Assembly (NCBI RefSeq): GCF_004792415.1
Contig: NZ_CP038853.1
Coordinates: 2,604,001 to 2,668,000, forward strand
Length of the DNA stretch: 64,000 nucleotides
Source: Pantoea vagans
Lineage (GTDB): Bacteria > Pseudomonadota > Gammaproteobacteria > Enterobacterales > Enterobacteriaceae
Reading direction: 5' to 3'
Shown: positions 1 through 7,455 of the stretch, in pieces
Position numbering within the stretch: position 1 is the stretch's first letter
Layout: each line of letters opens with the position of its first letter
The notes under the pieces: generated by a model
What the model was told of the DNA's origin: nothing
The model's input: the letters and a program-made list of their open reading frames with translations, nothing else
Databases searched by the model: none
Program-made: the position numbers and the translations under genes

Positions 1-1
1 A

Positions 2-403
2 TGCATAGCGAGTTTTGTCTCTGTTGTTTTCTTTCTATGCTATGCAAACAATAACGTCACGCCCTTATATAAAAATATAAGCTCTATCTCACCAGCTAAC
101 AAAGAAGTAACTAACTATTTTTTAAGTTATTTATTCCCATTGTTAGGTACTGACTCGATAGCAGATAAGTGGCAATATGCTGTGTTTTTTTATGTTTCAT
201 TGATAATTTATGTAAGCTTTTCAGAAAACTACAATTTCAATCCACTGATATCTCTCTTAGGTTACAAATTTTACGAAGCTGAAGATGATACTGGTGTTGG
301 TTTTGTTCTTATTTCTAAAAATGTCATTACAGATGTACAGGGAAAGGATTTTGAAGTAATTCAATTAACTGATTACACCTTCATCCAAGTAATAAGGAAA
401 TAA
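2..403 (+). CDS. kwaA: KwaA-like membrane protein of a Kiwa defence system (5' end cut off)
   Basis: The reading frame is open from the first bases to a TAA at 401-403, so the N-terminus lies outside the window; 133 residues are visible. They contain two hydrophobic stretches that look like membrane helices (residues about 2-15 and 57-75 of the visible part). A soluble tail follows, with the pattern NPLISLLGYKFYE. KwaA of Kiwa is known as a small membrane protein with several helices that partners a DUF4868 protein, KwaB. Here the next gene starts 1 base after the stop and looks like KwaB, which is the main support for this name. The gene is visibly AT-rich compared with the prophage genes to its right, suggesting separate transfer. 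A TTG at 140 could be taken as a start, but the frame upstream is open and continues the membrane pattern. Confidence 0.66.
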   Translation, partial: CIASFVSVVFFLCYANNNVTPLYKNISSISPANKEVTNYFLSYLFPLLGTDSIADKWQYAVFFYVSLIIYVSFSENYNFNPLISLLGYKFYEAEDDTGVGFVLISKNVITDVQGKDFEVIQLTDYTFIQVIRK

Positions 404-404
404 C

Positions 405-1274
405 ATGCCTCTTTTCGCAGTAATGAAAAAAACTTCGGCTGTGCGCATCTATCGTATTGACACTGACCAAAAAACTGACAAAAAAATCACTACTATTTTT
501 AAACAGCAACTGACTGATTTTGAGAATGAATATTCTAAAATTTTACCTTTCGTTGCTGGCTACAATCCCGACTCTGATGAGTGCAGCATTATAACTAACT
601 TTGTTGAAGCCGCACCTTTATTGGATGCTGTAAAACGGAGCACTGCTATACCTAAGTGGGATGACGGTATAGGGCTTGATGATGTCACAGCGCTGTTTAT
701 GGCTCCTGAGTACCCAGCCAATAAAGATAAAATAGCCATTCAGATATTTAGCAAAAAACAAATTTTAAAATCATCCAAATATTTATGGCTTAATAATAAC
801 GTATTCAGTATGTCTGACTTATTAGGTTTCAATATTGATGACAAGCTTGTAGCTATAATCGAAAGCCAATCTATTAAATTTCGAAGCTTTACAAGCTTGA
901 GAAGTATTTTTGATATGAATCAATACTTTGCATTGGCCACAAAACAGGACATTGATAATTTCACTAAGCATACAGCTTTTGACGTTCCTCAAGGATTCGA
1001 TATGAACCTAGTTGCGGATAATGTCATAAGAAAAAAAGTAGCGTTAATAAATAAAAGTAAAATACTCGACACTCAACCGGTTGATAAAATTGAAACAGCA
1101 GCTAACAATTTAAACTTCCCACTAGTAACATCAGGTGCTGGAAATGCTAAAAAAATCGTCATGCCTACTGATAAAAAACTTATTAAAGATCTTCTTGATT
1201 TTTTAGATGAAGATTATTTTAATTCAGAGTTAACGCAAGTAAGGTACCGTTCTAATTCGAAAAGAATTGCATAA
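405..1274 (+). CDS. kwaB: KwaB-like DUF4868 protein of a Kiwa defence system
   Basis: The 289-residue protein starts 1 base after the stop of the upstream membrane-protein gene, so the two are probably co-transcribed and translationally coupled. Its layout resembles DUF4868 (KwaB): an N-terminal beta-rich part beginning MPLFAVMKKTSAVRIYRI, a middle part, and a C-terminal helical part ending in LLDFLDEDYFNSELT and YRSNSKR, a pattern I associate with that family. Kiwa protects bacteria against phages: KwaA sits in the inner membrane and senses infection, while KwaB binds DNA and blocks phage replication or late transcription. The assignment rests on remembered family pattern, gene order and size, not on a search. 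The gene is AT-rich and ends just before a hairpin terminator shared with the convergent antiterminator gene. Confidence 0.74.
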   Translation: MPLFAVMKKTSAVRIYRIDTDQKTDKKITTIFKQQLTDFENEYSKILPFVAGYNPDSDECSIITNFVEAAPLLDAVKRSTAIPKWDDGIGLDDVTALFMAPEYPANKDKIAIQIFSKKQILKSSKYLWLNNNVFSMSDLLGFNIDDKLVAIIESQSIKFRSFTSLRSIFDMNQYFALATKQDIDNFTKHTAFDVPQGFDMNLVADNVIRKKVALINKSKILDTQPVDKIETAANNLNFPLVTSGAGNAKKIVMPTDKKLIKDLLDFLDEDYFNSELTQVRYRSNSKRIA

Positions 1275-1276
1275 TA

Positions 1277-1301
1277 AAAAGGCCCTGAGGGCCTTTTTTT
1301 C
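1277..1301. terminator. Bidirectional rho-independent terminator between kwaB and Q
   Basis: An AGGCCCTGAGGGCCT stem-loop is flanked by an A tract on the left and seven or more T on the right. It lies directly after the kwaB stop and before the end of the convergent antiterminator gene, so it can end transcription from both sides. Confidence 0.85.
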
Positions 1302-1306
1302 GCAAC

Positions 1307-1660
1307 TTAAATCCTTACATCTAACATTGACAAACAACCATCCACAAAACCTTCTGCTGTTTGTAAATCTTTCCTTACTTTACCGTCTGAACATTTTCTT
1401 TTTCTAGCAATGCAGCGTAGAGATAAGCCTATCACGTAATGAGCTATCAATAATTCATATTCTTCTGGCCTGCGTTTTTTTAAACGAGCTACACAACCAT
1501 CAATAATCAAGGCGTCATCATCACAACATTGAATTCTCGAGCTTTTACCATAAGGAATTAAACCTTTAAAACCTGCGGCTATAGGTTGCCAGTCAACTCC
1601 ACTACTTTCTGCCGCCGCCCATGCGCCCCAACTATCTAACATTCGTGACATGTCACGCAT
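1307..1660 (-). CDS. Phage antitermination protein Q-like
   Basis: The 117-residue protein begins MRDMSRMLDSWGAWAA, the typical opening of the small antitermination Q family of lambdoid phages. It continues with AAGFKGLIP and a CCDDDA motif. A helix-turn-helix-like C-terminal half follows (YVIGLSLRCIARKRKCSDGKVRKDLQ region). Q proteins act on RNA polymerase paused at the late promoter so that it reads through terminators into the late genes. The start chosen is ATG at 1660, with GGAG eight bases upstream; a GTG four codons earlier is less likely because the GGAG would lie inside the gene. It is the last gene of the leftward early operon, and late genes would be expected beyond it, yet the convergent Kiwa cassette lies there instead. 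Confidence 0.82.
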   Translation of the reverse strand: MRDMSRMLDSWGAWAAAESSGVDWQPIAAGFKGLIPYGKSSRIQCCDDDALIIDGCVARLKKRRPEEYELLIAHYVIGLSLRCIARKRKCSDGKVRKDLQTAEGFVDGCLSMLDVRI

Positions 1661-1676
1661 TATTATCTCCACACAT

Positions 1677-2693
1677 TTAATTTTTTGAAGAACCTATAAC
1701 ACCAACTGCTATGGCGTAATCGAGGAAGCGAAACAGCAGCACTATCTGGCTACCATATTTTGCCTCAAACGCCCTGACATCCCTGTGCAACTCATCGTGA
1801 TGCGCTCTGCAAAGCGGTATTACAAAGAGATCATGAGATTTTGTACCCATTCCCCCCTGTCCATGCCCAATGATGTGATGCGGGTCATCAGCCTGCTGAT
1901 TGCAGCAGGCGCATGGCTGTGACTTCACCCAGCGCGTGTATTTGGTGCTCTCCCAACGGCGGCGCTTTGGCCTCAGCATGAAGGACTCAGGCGACTCTGG
2001 ATCGGCATCCAGAGTGATAATCTTTTTAACCTCCTGCGCGACCTCCTGAATGATTTCGGTGGCCTGCCTCACTGGTGCGATCAGCGACTCTTTCAGCTCA
2101 CCTTGTGGGATAGTGTCTTTTGGCATACGCAGAACGCGCCGTGCCGGTGCCTCTGGAATCAGGTCAACAACGTCATTCAGTGACGCCCACCAGCATAATT
2201 CTGGCAGTGTGAGCAGGTGGTCGCCGTGTAGCGCCATCTGGTTGCATGCCACTTTAATGATCCACAGCGCAGCGTTACGTTTCGCGATGACGTCCATACG
2301 GCCCGGCATGCCGTTTTTCATGAATTCAGTATCATGGCTGCAGCATAACGAGACCGGGCCACTCTCAGTCTCAGCCATCGTGAATTCGTGATAATGCCAA
2401 ACGCCTGACTGCTCCCACTGACAGTAACCGAGCGACTGAACGTATGACGCCAGCGCATTTGGTCCACCAGCAGCCGTTATCACGCGCTCATGACTGAAAA
2501 ACGCCGTCAGTGAGGGTTCATCCAGTAATGGCTGCGTGCTGTCATTCAGCAGCCCTGACGGTTTGTCTGACAGGTCGGTAGTGGGTGTGCTGATCACCAC
2601 GCGGCCCTGAAAAAGTTTTTCCAGACCCGGACCAGGTTTAAACAGCACTATTCCTGTGCGTGGGGCATATTCTGGAGTGAGTAGCGCCCTCAT
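1677..2693 (-). CDS. DUF968 family phage protein with HNH-like zinc motif
   Basis: The protein has about 338 residues. The C-terminal part carries CACCNQQADDPHHIIGHGQG followed by IPLCRAHHDELH, a Cys2-plus-His pattern of the DUF968/HNH type that is common in lambdoid early regions. HNH folds bind metal and often cleave or resolve DNA; DUF968 proteins sit where recombination or Holliday-junction nucleases such as NinG/Rap are found, but their activity here is not shown. The ATG at 2693 overlaps the stop of the upstream small membrane gene (ATGA), which supports it over the much longer open frame reaching 2843. It ends 16 bases before the start of the antiterminator gene, so the two form one operon. 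Confidence 0.78.
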   Translation of the reverse strand: MRALLTPEYAPRTGIVLFKPGPGLEKLFQGRVVISTPTTDLSDKPSGLLNDSTQPLLDEPSLTAFFSHERVITAAGGPNALASYVQSLGYCQWEQSGVWHYHEFTMAETESGPVSLCCSHDTEFMKNGMPGRMDVIAKRNAALWIIKVACNQMALHGDHLLTLPELCWWASLNDVVDLIPEAPARRVLRMPKDTIPQGELKESLIAPVRQATEIIQEVAQEVKKIITLDADPESPESFMLRPKRRRWESTKYTRWVKSQPCACCNQQADDPHHIIGHGQGGMGTKSHDLFVIPLCRAHHDELHRDVRAFEAKYGSQIVLLFRFLDYAIAVGVIGSSKN

Positions 2694-2875
2694 GCCGCCC
2701 TCCCAATCAGTCGTTTGAGAGCGTGGTGCGTTGCAATGAGTGCGGCGGCCAGCGATACCAGAATTGCGCAGGCGTACCTGTAGGCAGGGCAACTGATTGC
2801 CAGCCAGCTCAGGCATCCACTCAGCACCCAGGCAATGACGCATATCAACAGCACTGCTATGAGGTCGTTTTTCAC
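2690..2875 (-). CDS. Small phage membrane protein, unknown function
   Basis: A 61-residue protein starts at GTG 2875, whose first bases overlap the ParB-like gene's TGA (GTGA), and stops overlapping the next gene's ATG. Tight coupling on both sides supports it being real. It consists almost entirely of two hydrophobic segments (about residues 3-25 and 32-50) ending in a basic tail KRLIGRAA. Such small two-helix proteins are frequent in phage early operons. I do not recognise the family, and superinfection exclusion or membrane anchoring would be guesses. Confidence 0.6.
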   Translation of the reverse strand: MKNDLIAVLLICVIAWVLSGCLSWLAISCPAYRYACAILVSLAAALIATHHALKRLIGRAA

Positions 2876-4209
2876 TGCGACTCTCCTATGTCCGGGATGG
2901 TCAGTTGACCCGCAACCTCGCGGACGGCCTGACGCAGCATGCGGTAATTGGACCAGCAATCCCGGTTTACCTGCTCCACCAGCTCAATGAACTCCTGAGC
3001 AGTGCATGGCTGACTCAGGCGTAAATCAGTTAGTGCGCCATGGAACCGCTGCAACTGCTCTGCCACCATCTCTGGATCATCATGCTGCTCCGACAACCAC
3101 TCTTTGATTGCCTGTTCGTCCTGGTGCTGCTGGATGAGGCGCAGGGCTGATTGAATGGTGTCCTGTGGAACGACAACGTGCTCAGGGTGTTCTACGGAGT
3201 CTGCCGCCCAGGTGTGGGCATATTTGGACTCTGCGTAGGTGTATTGGGATTTCATTTTGAACGCTGCCTGAACGCAGGCCCAGACCTCGACGCCGCTCTG
3301 CTCCAGAATGTCCTGTTTTGTCAGCGGTAAATCATCACCCTCGTCGTTCGCTGACTCAGCTGGTGGTTGTTCACCGTCTGCCGTTGTAATGCCGTGATGC
3401 TCTCTGGCGGCCTGAATGATATCCATCACCTCAGCCACCTGCAGGTCAGTTTCAAACGTAAGAGTGATACATGCGCCCTCATCGCCCTGCACCGCTTGGC
3501 AGTTTTTGGCTAACAGTTCCACCAGCAGCCGGGACTGTTTCGCACTGAATTGTGCCAGGGCGGCGTTTCGGGTCAATTTTTTCTTGCCAGCGGCTTTGGC
3601 TTTCTCTAACTGTTCACCGGCAACGCGTCCAGCTGCGGGGCCATGTTTTTTGCTCAGCTCCACAGCCGTGGTGGCTGATACCTCGCCAGACGCCACCATG
3701 TTCAGGAGGGTTTCACCTGATGAGAGCAACTGCAGGTGGTTCTCAACGTCAGTGATCGACCGATGAAACCCATTGGCGATTTCAGCGAGGGTATAACCTG
3801 CGTTAACTGCCTTGTTGTAGTTTATTGCGCGCTGGATAGGCGTGATCTGCAACCCCTCACTACTGCCTGTCTGAGCTGCCAGCTTTTGGAGGACAGTGCC
3901 AACAAAGTCTTTGCACTCGATGCGGGCAACCTTATGGCCCCTCTCAGTAGCCAGGCATGCCCCCGTGTAACGATGCTGACCGTCGATGATGTGGATGCCG
4001 CGCTCTGTTACCTCGACGACCAGCGCAGGCAGGTCAACACCGGACATCCATAGCTCACACATTTTTTCAGCGTGCGCCATGTTCAGTGGGCGGCCCTGTT
4101 CGCCGTCTACGATGTACAGCTCCTCAAGCGGCACCATGAATGTTTTTTTCACCGTGGTGCCTGTGCCGTTGGCCTCTTTCTGTTTGTAATGCTGAGATAA
4201 AGTTGTCAT
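2872..4209 (-). CDS. ParB-like nuclease-domain protein of phage early region
   Basis: The 445-residue protein carries a ParB/sulfiredoxin-type N-terminal domain: VDGEQGRPLN, then VEVTERGIHIIDGQHRYTGA, where the GQHR motif (about residue 77) is the nucleotide-binding signature of this fold. A middle helical segment (about 120-200) resembles the ParB helix-turn-helix, with ANGFHRSITDVENHLQLL followed by SGEVSATTAVELSKKHG. The C-terminal half is acidic and unassigned. Chromosomal ParB uses CTP to slide on DNA, but phage relatives between replication and DUF968 genes have no settled role. It lies 12 bases downstream of the replication gene. The ribosome site before ATG 4209 is weak, suggesting translation from the upstream gene's ribosomes. 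Confidence 0.75.
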   Translation of the reverse strand: MTTLSQHYKQKEANGTGTTVKKTFMVPLEELYIVDGEQGRPLNMAHAEKMCELWMSGVDLPALVVEVTERGIHIIDGQHRYTGACLATERGHKVARIECKDFVGTVLQKLAAQTGSSEGLQITPIQRAINYNKAVNAGYTLAEIANGFHRSITDVENHLQLLSSGETLLNMVASGEVSATTAVELSKKHGPAAGRVAGEQLEKAKAAGKKKLTRNAALAQFSAKQSRLLVELLAKNCQAVQGDEGACITLTFETDLQVAEVMDIIQAAREHHGITTADGEQPPAESANDEGDDLPLTKQDILEQSGVEVWACVQAAFKMKSQYTYAESKYAHTWAADSVEHPEHVVVPQDTIQSALRLIQQHQDEQAIKEWLSEQHDDPEMVAEQLQRFHGALTDLRLSQPCTAQEFIELVEQVNRDCWSNYRMLRQAVREVAGQLTIPDIGESQ

Positions 4210-4221
4210 TTTTTTAGTCCA

Positions 4222-5190
4222 TTAATTTCCGTGAAACCCTTCTGGGATGGCGTAATCAACTGGTGAAACGTCTGTGACTGACCGCTGAACCGGACCGAGC
4301 CTGATGATCAGCTCATCCCATTTTTCGCGGAGTTTGGCCGGGCTGAGGATATTCCGGCACCAGAACGGGTCGCCTTGGACACGCCTGAACATTTTGCAAA
4401 TTTGGTAGTGGGTACGCTGGTCCTGTGAGCACATCAGACGTACGTCGTTTGCCCACGCGGTCCAGTTCGGCTCTCGGGGGCGCGCCAGTTCGCCGTCTGT
4501 TTCTGCGGCTTTTTCGTAGAGGTGGATGATCTGCTCCCATATCCACTGCGCGCATTTCAAATCCTCATCGCTGCCCCACAGGTTTTTTTTGGGGCTGCTC
4601 ACCACCACGTCTTGATGACCGGATAGAAAGTTATCCACAGGCAGAACGTCCGGGGGCGTAGCTCCAGGACATACAGGGTTTTTATCTAATGGTTCATGTT
4701 TTGAATTTACTGACGGATCGTCGCCAGATTCTGGCGGGTGAAAACCCGGATTTTTGCCAGATTCCGACGGGTCAAAATTTGAGGGGTCATAATTTGGTGC
4801 ATCAGATTTTGACGCGTCAGATTTTGATGTGTCAGTTTTTGATGCATCAGATTTTGATGTGTCAGATTCTGACGCGTCAGAATCTGGCTGGTGAGCATAG
4901 GCAGCCTCTCGCAGTTTCCTGACGTTCAGCTGGTACATGTTCGAGGTGTTCCTGTTGCCTTTGCGCCGTGTGGTGCTGGTCAGCCAGCCATCGGCCTCTA
5001 ATTTGCGTATCGAGGTGCGCACAGTGCTGGAGCCTGCGCCAATCTGACGGGCTATGGTGGCGATTGACGGCCAGCATATGCCCTCATCACTGGAGAAATC
5101 AGCCAGGCGCGCCATGATGGCCACGCTGGTGATTTTCATACCCGACGCCGCGCAACCGTCCCAGACGTATGCAGACAATTTCACGCTCAT
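4222..5190 (-). CDS. Phage replication initiator-like protein (winged helix, O-like position)
   Basis: The 322-residue protein has an N-terminal winged-helix domain: KITSVAIMARLADFSSDEGICW, then SIATIARQIGAGSSTVRTSIRKLEADGWL. This fold is used by many phage replication initiators and lambda O-like proteins to bind the origin. A low-complexity linker of five-residue units rich in Ser and Asp (about residues 100-158) separates it from a C-terminal domain of about 120 residues rich in Trp and Arg, which could recruit host helicase. ATG 5190 has AGGAGAG eight bases before it and overlaps the upstream gene stop (ATGA). The origin in lambdoid phages often lies inside this gene, and the repeated linker DNA is a candidate. 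The helicase-loading role is inferred from position. Confidence 0.72.
   Translation of the reverse strand: MSVKLSAYVWDGCAASGMKITSVAIMARLADFSSDEGICWPSIATIARQIGAGSSTVRTSIRKLEADGWLTSTTRRKGNRNTSNMYQLNVRKLREAAYAHQPDSDASESDTSKSDASKTDTSKSDASKSDAPNYDPSNFDPSESGKNPGFHPPESGDDPSVNSKHEPLDKNPVCPGATPPDVLPVDNFLSGHQDVVVSSPKKNLWGSDEDLKCAQWIWEQIIHLYEKAAETDGELARPREPNWTAWANDVRLMCSQDQRTHYQICKMFRRVQGDPFWCRNILSPAKLREKWDELIIRLGPVQRSVTDVSPVDYAIPEGFHGN
4717..4890. repeat. 15-bp tandem repeat coding a Ser/Asp linker
   Basis: Within the replication gene, units related to GCATCAGATTTTGAC (plus strand) repeat every 15 bases, six times clearly from about 4795 to 4890 and in decayed form down to about 4717. On the coding strand each unit gives a five-residue block like KSDAS. 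The period keeps the frame, so changes in copy number would alter only linker length. It may also serve as an iteron-like origin, as lambda's origin lies within gene O. Confidence 0.8.
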
Positions 5191-5375
5191 CCAACTCTCC
5201 TGAACTTCTGGCCCCAAAGATTTCGGGGCTGGACGCAGACGTGCGGATAGCCTGGACGCCTGAACAGCACCCGGTTATTCGTTACATCGACGCCTATGGT
5301 TTCAACAATCACACCGCGTGGATCGGCATAGCGCGCAACCCACGGCTGAATAATTTCGTTTGTCTGCTGGGGCAT
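5187..5375 (-). CDS. DUF4222-like small phage protein
   Basis: The 62-residue protein has the pattern DPRGVIVETIGVD ... RVLFRRPGYPHVCVQPRN ... KFRRV, which matches my memory of DUF4222, a small family in lambdoid early operons with no known function. The ATG at 5375 directly follows the stop of the upstream gene (TAAATG). Its own stop overlaps the start of the replication gene (ATGA). This chain of stop/start overlaps shows one coupled operon. Confidence 0.68.
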   Translation of the reverse strand: MPQQTNEIIQPWVARYADPRGVIVETIGVDVTNNRVLFRRPGYPHVCVQPRNLWGQKFRRVG

Positions 5376-5561
5376 TTAGCCCCCTGATTTGCTTAATTTC
5401 TGAATATGGTCGCCCACAGCCCACTCGACGAAACTGTGGTTAACTGCGTGATGGCCATCAGGTAAATTGAGCGCATAACGGAATGGCTGCTGACTGCGCC
5501 CGCCAGTCATTGGCAGGCAGCGGAATTGCGGATAGATTCGGGATCTGTTTAAATTGTTCAC
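5376..5561 (-). CDS. Small phage early protein, unknown
   Basis: A 61-residue frame begins at GTG 5561 with GGAG about 11 bases upstream and ends at the base before the next gene. It contains RSQQPFRYALNLPDGHHAVNHSFVEWAVGDHIQKL and reads like a compact soluble protein. I do not recognise a family. The support is its tight fit between the CII-like gene and the DUF4222-like gene and the good ribosome site. Confidence 0.55.
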   Translation of the reverse strand: MNNLNRSRIYPQFRCLPMTGGRSQQPFRYALNLPDGHHAVNHSFVEWAVGDHIQKLSKSGG

Positions 5562-5624
5562 GCGATTATTTCTCCACTCAAATTGATGTAGTCGCCGAAG
5601 GCGCTGGGCTGCAACCCGGCGCTT

Positions 5625-6113
5625 TCACTTTTCTGGAGTACAGAAAACTTTGTAAACCAGCGTTGTATGCTCCTGTAATTTCGTAATGGCACGGTGTAGT
5701 TCCTCGTCAATAACCTCGCGCTCGTGCGGTTCTACTACTCCATCCTCGATAGCTGCCCTGACCTGCTGTGAGTACCGGGTGATCTGCTCAATAGCCTCCA
5801 GCAGTCGCTGATTAATATCGCCGTAATCCACCAGCTCAATATCAGGCAACGGCACAAACACCCCTCCAGACACTTTCGCAACCGCGTTCGCTACGTCGTG
5901 ATTGCCACTGGCGTGCTGTAACAGCATTGACCAGCCGAACGGGAATATCTGATCACCGCCTGAGCGCAACCGGTTATGAATTGCGTCCTCAGTTACATCC
6001 AGAATTTCAGCAGCTTCGCTATATCCACCATCCAGCCCTGCAATAGTTTTTCGGACTGCCTTCACCAGCCACGCAGGTTGCCTTTCAACTTTCCATTCCG
6101 GTTCGTTACCCAC
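5625..6113 (-). CDS. CII/YmfL-like phage regulatory protein
   Basis: The 162-residue protein has an N-terminal ERQPAWLVKAVRKTIAGLDG segment, then GYSEAAEILDVTEDAIHNRLR, which looks like a helix-turn-helix. This resembles YmfL-type regulators that occupy the CII position in lambdoid prophages. The second half is helical and acidic. It is the second gene of the leftward operon, and its GTG start (6113) overlaps the end of the Cro-like gene. In lambda, CII activates lysogeny promoters; whether this protein does the same is inference from position. Confidence 0.7.
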   Translation of the reverse strand: MGNEPEWKVERQPAWLVKAVRKTIAGLDGGYSEAAEILDVTEDAIHNRLRSGGDQIFPFGWSMLLQHASGNHDVANAVAKVSGGVFVPLPDIELVDYGDINQRLLEAIEQITRYSQQVRAAIEDGVVEPHEREVIDEELHRAITKLQEHTTLVYKVFCTPEK

Positions 6114-6330
6114 GCTTTGAAGCCTTCTGCAGTGGTTTGAATACAGGCGAAAGCTCTGGATAATCCCTCCAGTTAAAAGGCAGGGAACCTGCCGTAGCTG
6201 CCGCGATCAGTAATGCGTATTTCCAAGGGATTACATCGCCCCACAAACTTACCGTTGATTTTGATATGTTTAGAGCAGTAGCTGTCGCCACTGTCCCCCT
6301 GAAATGTTCTATCACTGTACTTTTACGCAT
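6106..6330 (-). CDS. Cro-like repressor
   Basis: The 74-residue protein opens MRKSTVIEHFRGTVATATAL and continues NISKSTVSLWGDVIPWKYAL. The block from about residue 12 to 40 is the helix-turn-helix of Cro/YdaS-type regulators, with KSTVSLW as recognition helix. It is transcribed away from the CI-type gene across an 86-base gap holding operator-like repeats, the classic lambdoid switch. Cro favours lytic growth by shutting off repressor synthesis. AGGAG lies just upstream of ATG 6330. Confidence 0.82.
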   Translation of the reverse strand: MRKSTVIEHFRGTVATATALNISKSTVSLWGDVIPWKYALLIAAATAGSLPFNWRDYPELSPVFKPLQKASKRG

Positions 6331-6339
6331 AGCTCCTCC

Positions 6340-6404
6340 TTAAACCAATTCAGTTTAAACAACAAAACTAAAAAACGTCAATAATAAAAAACTTTCCAGT
6401 TTAA
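6340..6404. promoter_or_regulatory. CI/Cro operator region
   Basis: The gap between the divergent cro-like and cI genes holds two inverted repeats: TTAAAC-N7-GTTTAA at 6340-6358 and AAACT-N4-AGTTT at 6389-6402. Both end in the same CAGTTTAA block (6351-6358 and 6397-6404), 46 bases apart. These are the best candidates for repressor operators overlapping the early promoters. Confidence 0.65.
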
Positions 6405-6416
6405 GAAACCAAACAT

Positions 6417-7052
6417 ATGATTGAATCAGTTAGTGACCGCATAAATAAGCGAATGCGAGATTTGAACCTGCGAAGTAAGGATTTAGTTTCAGCAACCGGC
6501 GTATCAAAGGGGACTGTTAGCCAATGGGTTAACGGTAACAACAACCCTTCTGCAACACATATTCCCAAACTAGCCAAAATTTTAAACGTCACGGAAAGTT
6601 GGTTAATAAATGGCGGAAGTCGTTCACAAAGAGATAAGCCAAGTGAGGTAGATCAAAGGCCACTACATAAAATCCCTCTAGTCTCGCTGGCGCAGGCCGG
6701 GGACTGGAGAAAACTCATGAACCTTGATAATGATTTTCCTAATTGGACTAATGTTACAGATGATGTGTCCCCCCATGCTTTTTCTGTAAAAATGGATAAT
6801 GACTCCATGACTGGAGATGGTCCCATCAGCATTCCTGAAGGCTCCATAATTATTTTTGACCCAGATGTTAAACCGCAATCAGGCAAGATAGTTTTAGCAA
6901 GGGTTGGTGAATCAACAGTAATTAAGAAATTGGTTATTGATGGACCCAGTGCTTACTTAGTACCTATAAAACCCAGCTATAAAACGATTGAGCTGGAATC
7001 GCTTGATCATATTATTGCCACAGGTGTTTCCGTTCAGACCAAACTGCCCTAA
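6417..7052 (+). CDS. CI-type phage repressor with S24 peptidase domain
   Basis: The 211-residue protein has an N-terminal helix-turn-helix (about 8-62; KDLVSATGVSKGTVSQWVNG) and a C-terminal LexA/CI peptidase fold. The autocleavage bond is Ala94-Gly95 in SLAQAGDW. The catalytic Ser130 sits in MDNDSM and the lysine near 170 in VIKKL, so RecA-stimulated self-cleavage and SOS induction of the prophage look possible. It would keep the prophage silent by binding the operators just upstream. Its sequence is more AT-rich than the host core, as usual for repressors of mobile elements. Confidence 0.9.
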   Translation: MIESVSDRINKRMRDLNLRSKDLVSATGVSKGTVSQWVNGNNNPSATHIPKLAKILNVTESWLINGGSRSQRDKPSEVDQRPLHKIPLVSLAQAGDWRKLMNLDNDFPNWTNVTDDVSPHAFSVKMDNDSMTGDGPISIPEGSIIIFDPDVKPQSGKIVLARVGESTVIKKLVIDGPSAYLVPIKPSYKTIELESLDHIIATGVSVQTKLP

Positions 7053-7260
7053 ATCCAAATCATAAACTCCCCTCAGCAAACCAAACGCCCGCTATATCGG
7101 GCCTTTTGTCCTCCCCTGCACTCTTAAGTTTTGCAATCAAAACCATTTCTGTTGACTTGAATGTTTTGATGAGTAAACTCAAATTTATCAGGTTAACGCA
7201 ACCAGCGTTAATGAGTTCGGTAGTTGACACTCTAAAAATTATCACTTAGGAGAAAGGGCG

Positions 7261-7455
7261 GTGGAGAAAGATGTAGAAGCACTTTTAGAAAAGGTCTCAC
7301 GCCTTGAACTGGCAGCCAGAAGGGGCTTGCATCTGAATGAAGAGGTCAAGCCTCACTTAATGCAAGGCCGCCTGATCTCTATTGAGCACTGCAATACAAC
7401 GATCCAAAACTGTGATTTGTTTCGTAAGTGGGTTAGCGAGTTTTTTGGATCATGA
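7261..7455 (+). CDS. Small prophage protein, unknown
   Basis: A 64-residue frame begins at GTG 7261 with AGGAGAAAG about nine bases upstream. The product is mostly helical (VEALLEKVSRLELAARRGL) and ends WVSEFFGS. I recognise no family. Its end overlaps by 23 bases the end of a convergent small gene. The 208 bases between the repressor stop and this start hold no gene. Confidence 0.5.
   Translation: MEKDVEALLEKVSRLELAARRGLHLNEEVKPHLMQGRLISIEHCNTTIQNCDLFRKWVSEFFGS

Noticed and set aside
4689..4922. Open frames on both strands with QILT/QNLT-type repeats
   Set aside because: They are produced by the 15-base repeat in the replication gene read in other frames; composition is repetitive and no ribosome site fits.
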